Notes under the pieces: model-generated
Told to the model about the DNA's origin: nothing
The model's input: only the letters and a program-made list of their open reading frames with translations
Database searches by the model: none
Part shown: positions 6,562-7,440 of the stretch, piece after piece
Numbering within the stretch: the first letter of the stretch is position 1
Layout: the number at the start of each line of letters is the position of its first letter
DNA from: Lachnospiraceae bacterium
Lineage (GTDB): Bacteria > Bacillota > Clostridia > Lachnospirales > Lachnospiraceae
Direction: 5' to 3'
NCBI GenBank assembly: GCA_003446735.1
Contig: DMCJ01000080.1
Coordinates: 1-7,440, forward strand
Length of the DNA: 7,440 nt
Made by a program: the position numbers and the translations under genes

Positions 6562-6589
6562 ATTTTACCGCAAGTTAAAGATTTGTCAA
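6562..6589 (-). promoter_or_regulatory. Predicted sigma-A promoter of the rex operon
   Basis: The minus strand shows a perfect TTGACA (6589-6584), a 16-base spacer, and TAAAAT (6567-6562), one base from consensus. The -35 box and the first half of the spacer lie within the last codons and stop of the ABC-F gene. Counting 7 bases past the -10 box places the transcription start on the A of the first rex ATG (6555), so the message would have essentially no leader. The spacer is one base shorter than ideal. I see no convincing Rex operator here. Confidence 0.65.
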
Positions 6590-7440
6590 TTGAAGATTTG
6601 CCTCTTCCCACTCGTTGTATGCAGTTAACAGGCGCTCCTCTTTTACCTCTTTTTCCTTTGAAAGTTCGTTTAACTTACAAACATCGCGGCACACATCGGG
6701 GTGAGCCATTTTTTCATCGATCTCTTCGATGCCTTTTTCCAGTTTATCGATCTCTTCCTCTAAGGTTTTTACGGTATTTTCAAGCTTTTTCCTCTTCGCT
6801 TTTTCTTCCTTTTGAGCCTGATAATCATTCTTTCCACGATCATCTTCATCTTGTTTTAAGATAACCGTATCGGTAATATTGCTTTTTACTTCAGAACTAT
6901 CCTTATTTACCGGATCTATCGCATATACAGTATCTCTTTTTTCAATGTAATGATCATAATCACCTAAGAATTCATATATCCTTTTATCCTTTAATTCGAT
7001 GATCCTGTGCGCAGTCCTGTTTATGAAATACCTGTCGTGACTTACATAAAGCACAGTCCCCTCATAGGCATTTAATGCATCTTCAAGTACCTCGGAACTC
7101 TTAAAATCCAAATGGTTCGTAGGCTCATCGAGTATAAGGAAATTGGCATCGGAAAGCATGAGTTTTGCAAGCGAGACCTTGCCTCGTTCACCGCCCGATA
7201 AAGAACCTATCTTTGTAAATACCGTATCGCCCTTAAACAAAAAGGCGGCGAGCATGTTTCTGATCTTAGTCCCTGTAAGAAAAGGATAGGCATCGGATAT
7301 CTCGTCAAATATGCTCTTTTCATTGGAAAGGACCTGGTGTTCCTGATCATAATATCCGATCATGACATTAGTACCGGGGCGGATTCTTCCGTCGTCTAAA
7401 GAAAGATCACCGTTTATGAGCTTAAGGATAGTGGATTTAC
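6575..7440 (-). CDS. abc-f: ABC-F family ATPase, second nucleotide-binding domain and C-terminal coiled coil (partial, YdiF-like)
   Basis: The frame enters at the right edge within the Walker A motif (GKST, the Gly codon being cut) and ends with TAA at 6575, giving 288 full visible codons. Counting from the Lys of GKST, the ABC signature LSGGE is at about 80-84, Walker B with DEPTNHLD at 104-111, and the switch histidine in YVSHDRYF at about 134. The unusual spacing and NHLD sequence mark the ABC-F class, soluble twin-ATPase proteins that act on ribosomes rather than transporting substrates. A long charged C-terminal extension (about 205-287) forms a coiled coil ending LQLTNL. This tail and the adjacency to rex match the YdiF-type member, which also sits near rex in Bacillus. 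The N-terminal ATPase half and the linker, which separate antibiotic-resistance from housekeeping types, are outside the window, so subtype is uncertain. Only 19 bases separate its stop from rex, with no terminator, so read-through into rex is likely. Confidence 0.93.
   Translation of the reverse strand, partial: KSTILKLINGDLSLDDGRIRPGTNVMIGYYDQEHQVLSNEKSIFDEISDAYPFLTGTKIRNMLAAFLFKGDTVFTKIGSLSGGERGKVSLAKLMLSDANFLILDEPTNHLDFKSSEVLEDALNAYEGTVLYVSHDRYFINRTAHRIIELKDKRIYEFLGDYDHYIEKRDTVYAIDPVNKDSSEVKSNITDTVILKQDEDDRGKNDYQAQKEEKAKRKKLENTVKTLEEEIDKLEKGIEEIDEKMAHPDVCRDVCKLNELSKEKEVKEERLLTAYNEWEEANLQLTNL

Noticed and set aside
6550..6575. Possible Rex operator (AT-rich near-palindrome around AAATTT) before rex
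   Set aside because: Aligned to the usual TTGTTAA-N4-TTAACAA pattern, only about half of the fixed positions match, and the flanking TTG and CAA are missing. Autoregulation cannot be claimed from this.

Overview
This window is a gene-dense stretch of bacterial chromosome. All eight genes are on the minus strand, so transcription runs from high to low coordinates. Protein sequences, Shine-Dalgarno sites and gene order point to an anaerobic Firmicute of class Clostridia, most likely Lachnospiraceae-like. The supporting signs are a Gram-positive type Rex next to an ABC-F gene of YdiF type, a canonical YebC, a SpoIIIE-type FtsK membrane domain, and AT-leaning codon use with many ATA, CTT and AGG codons. 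The family-level placement is inference. I see no tRNA, rRNA, CRISPR array, insertion sequence or prophage gene, and no gap between genes longer than about 60 bases.

In transcription order, the right end (7440 to 6575) holds the second ATPase half of an ABC-F protein, cut by the window edge in its Walker A motif. A promoter inside its last codons starts the first operon, 6555 to 2456: rex (NADH/NAD+-sensing repressor), an unrecognised 239-residue coiled-coil protein, a two-domain NAD(P)HX epimerase/dehydratase (nnrE-nnrD fusion), and alr (alanine racemase). These four genes overlap by 14, 1 and 1 bases.

A second promoter, whose -35 box contains the alr stop codon, starts the second operon, 2396 to 1: yebC, a membrane-anchored family 2 glycosyltransferase, a previously uncalled 54-codon small ORF, and the N-terminal membrane domain of an FtsK/SpoIIIE DNA translocase that runs off the left edge. 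yebC and the glycosyltransferase overlap by 4 bases, the glycosyltransferase and the small ORF by 11, and the small ORF ends 5 bases before ftsK.

The first operon links sensing of the NADH/NAD+ ratio (Rex) with repair of damaged NAD(P)H (Nnr) and adds a cell-wall precursor enzyme (Alr). The second combines a translation-linked factor, a lipid-linked sugar transferase and chromosome segregation. Most of this is ordinary housekeeping. The parts most worth a second look are the coiled-coil protein between rex and nnr, the small ORF before ftsK, and the rex promoter, whose geometry predicts a leaderless rex message. I do not see clear evidence of a wholly new multi-gene system.
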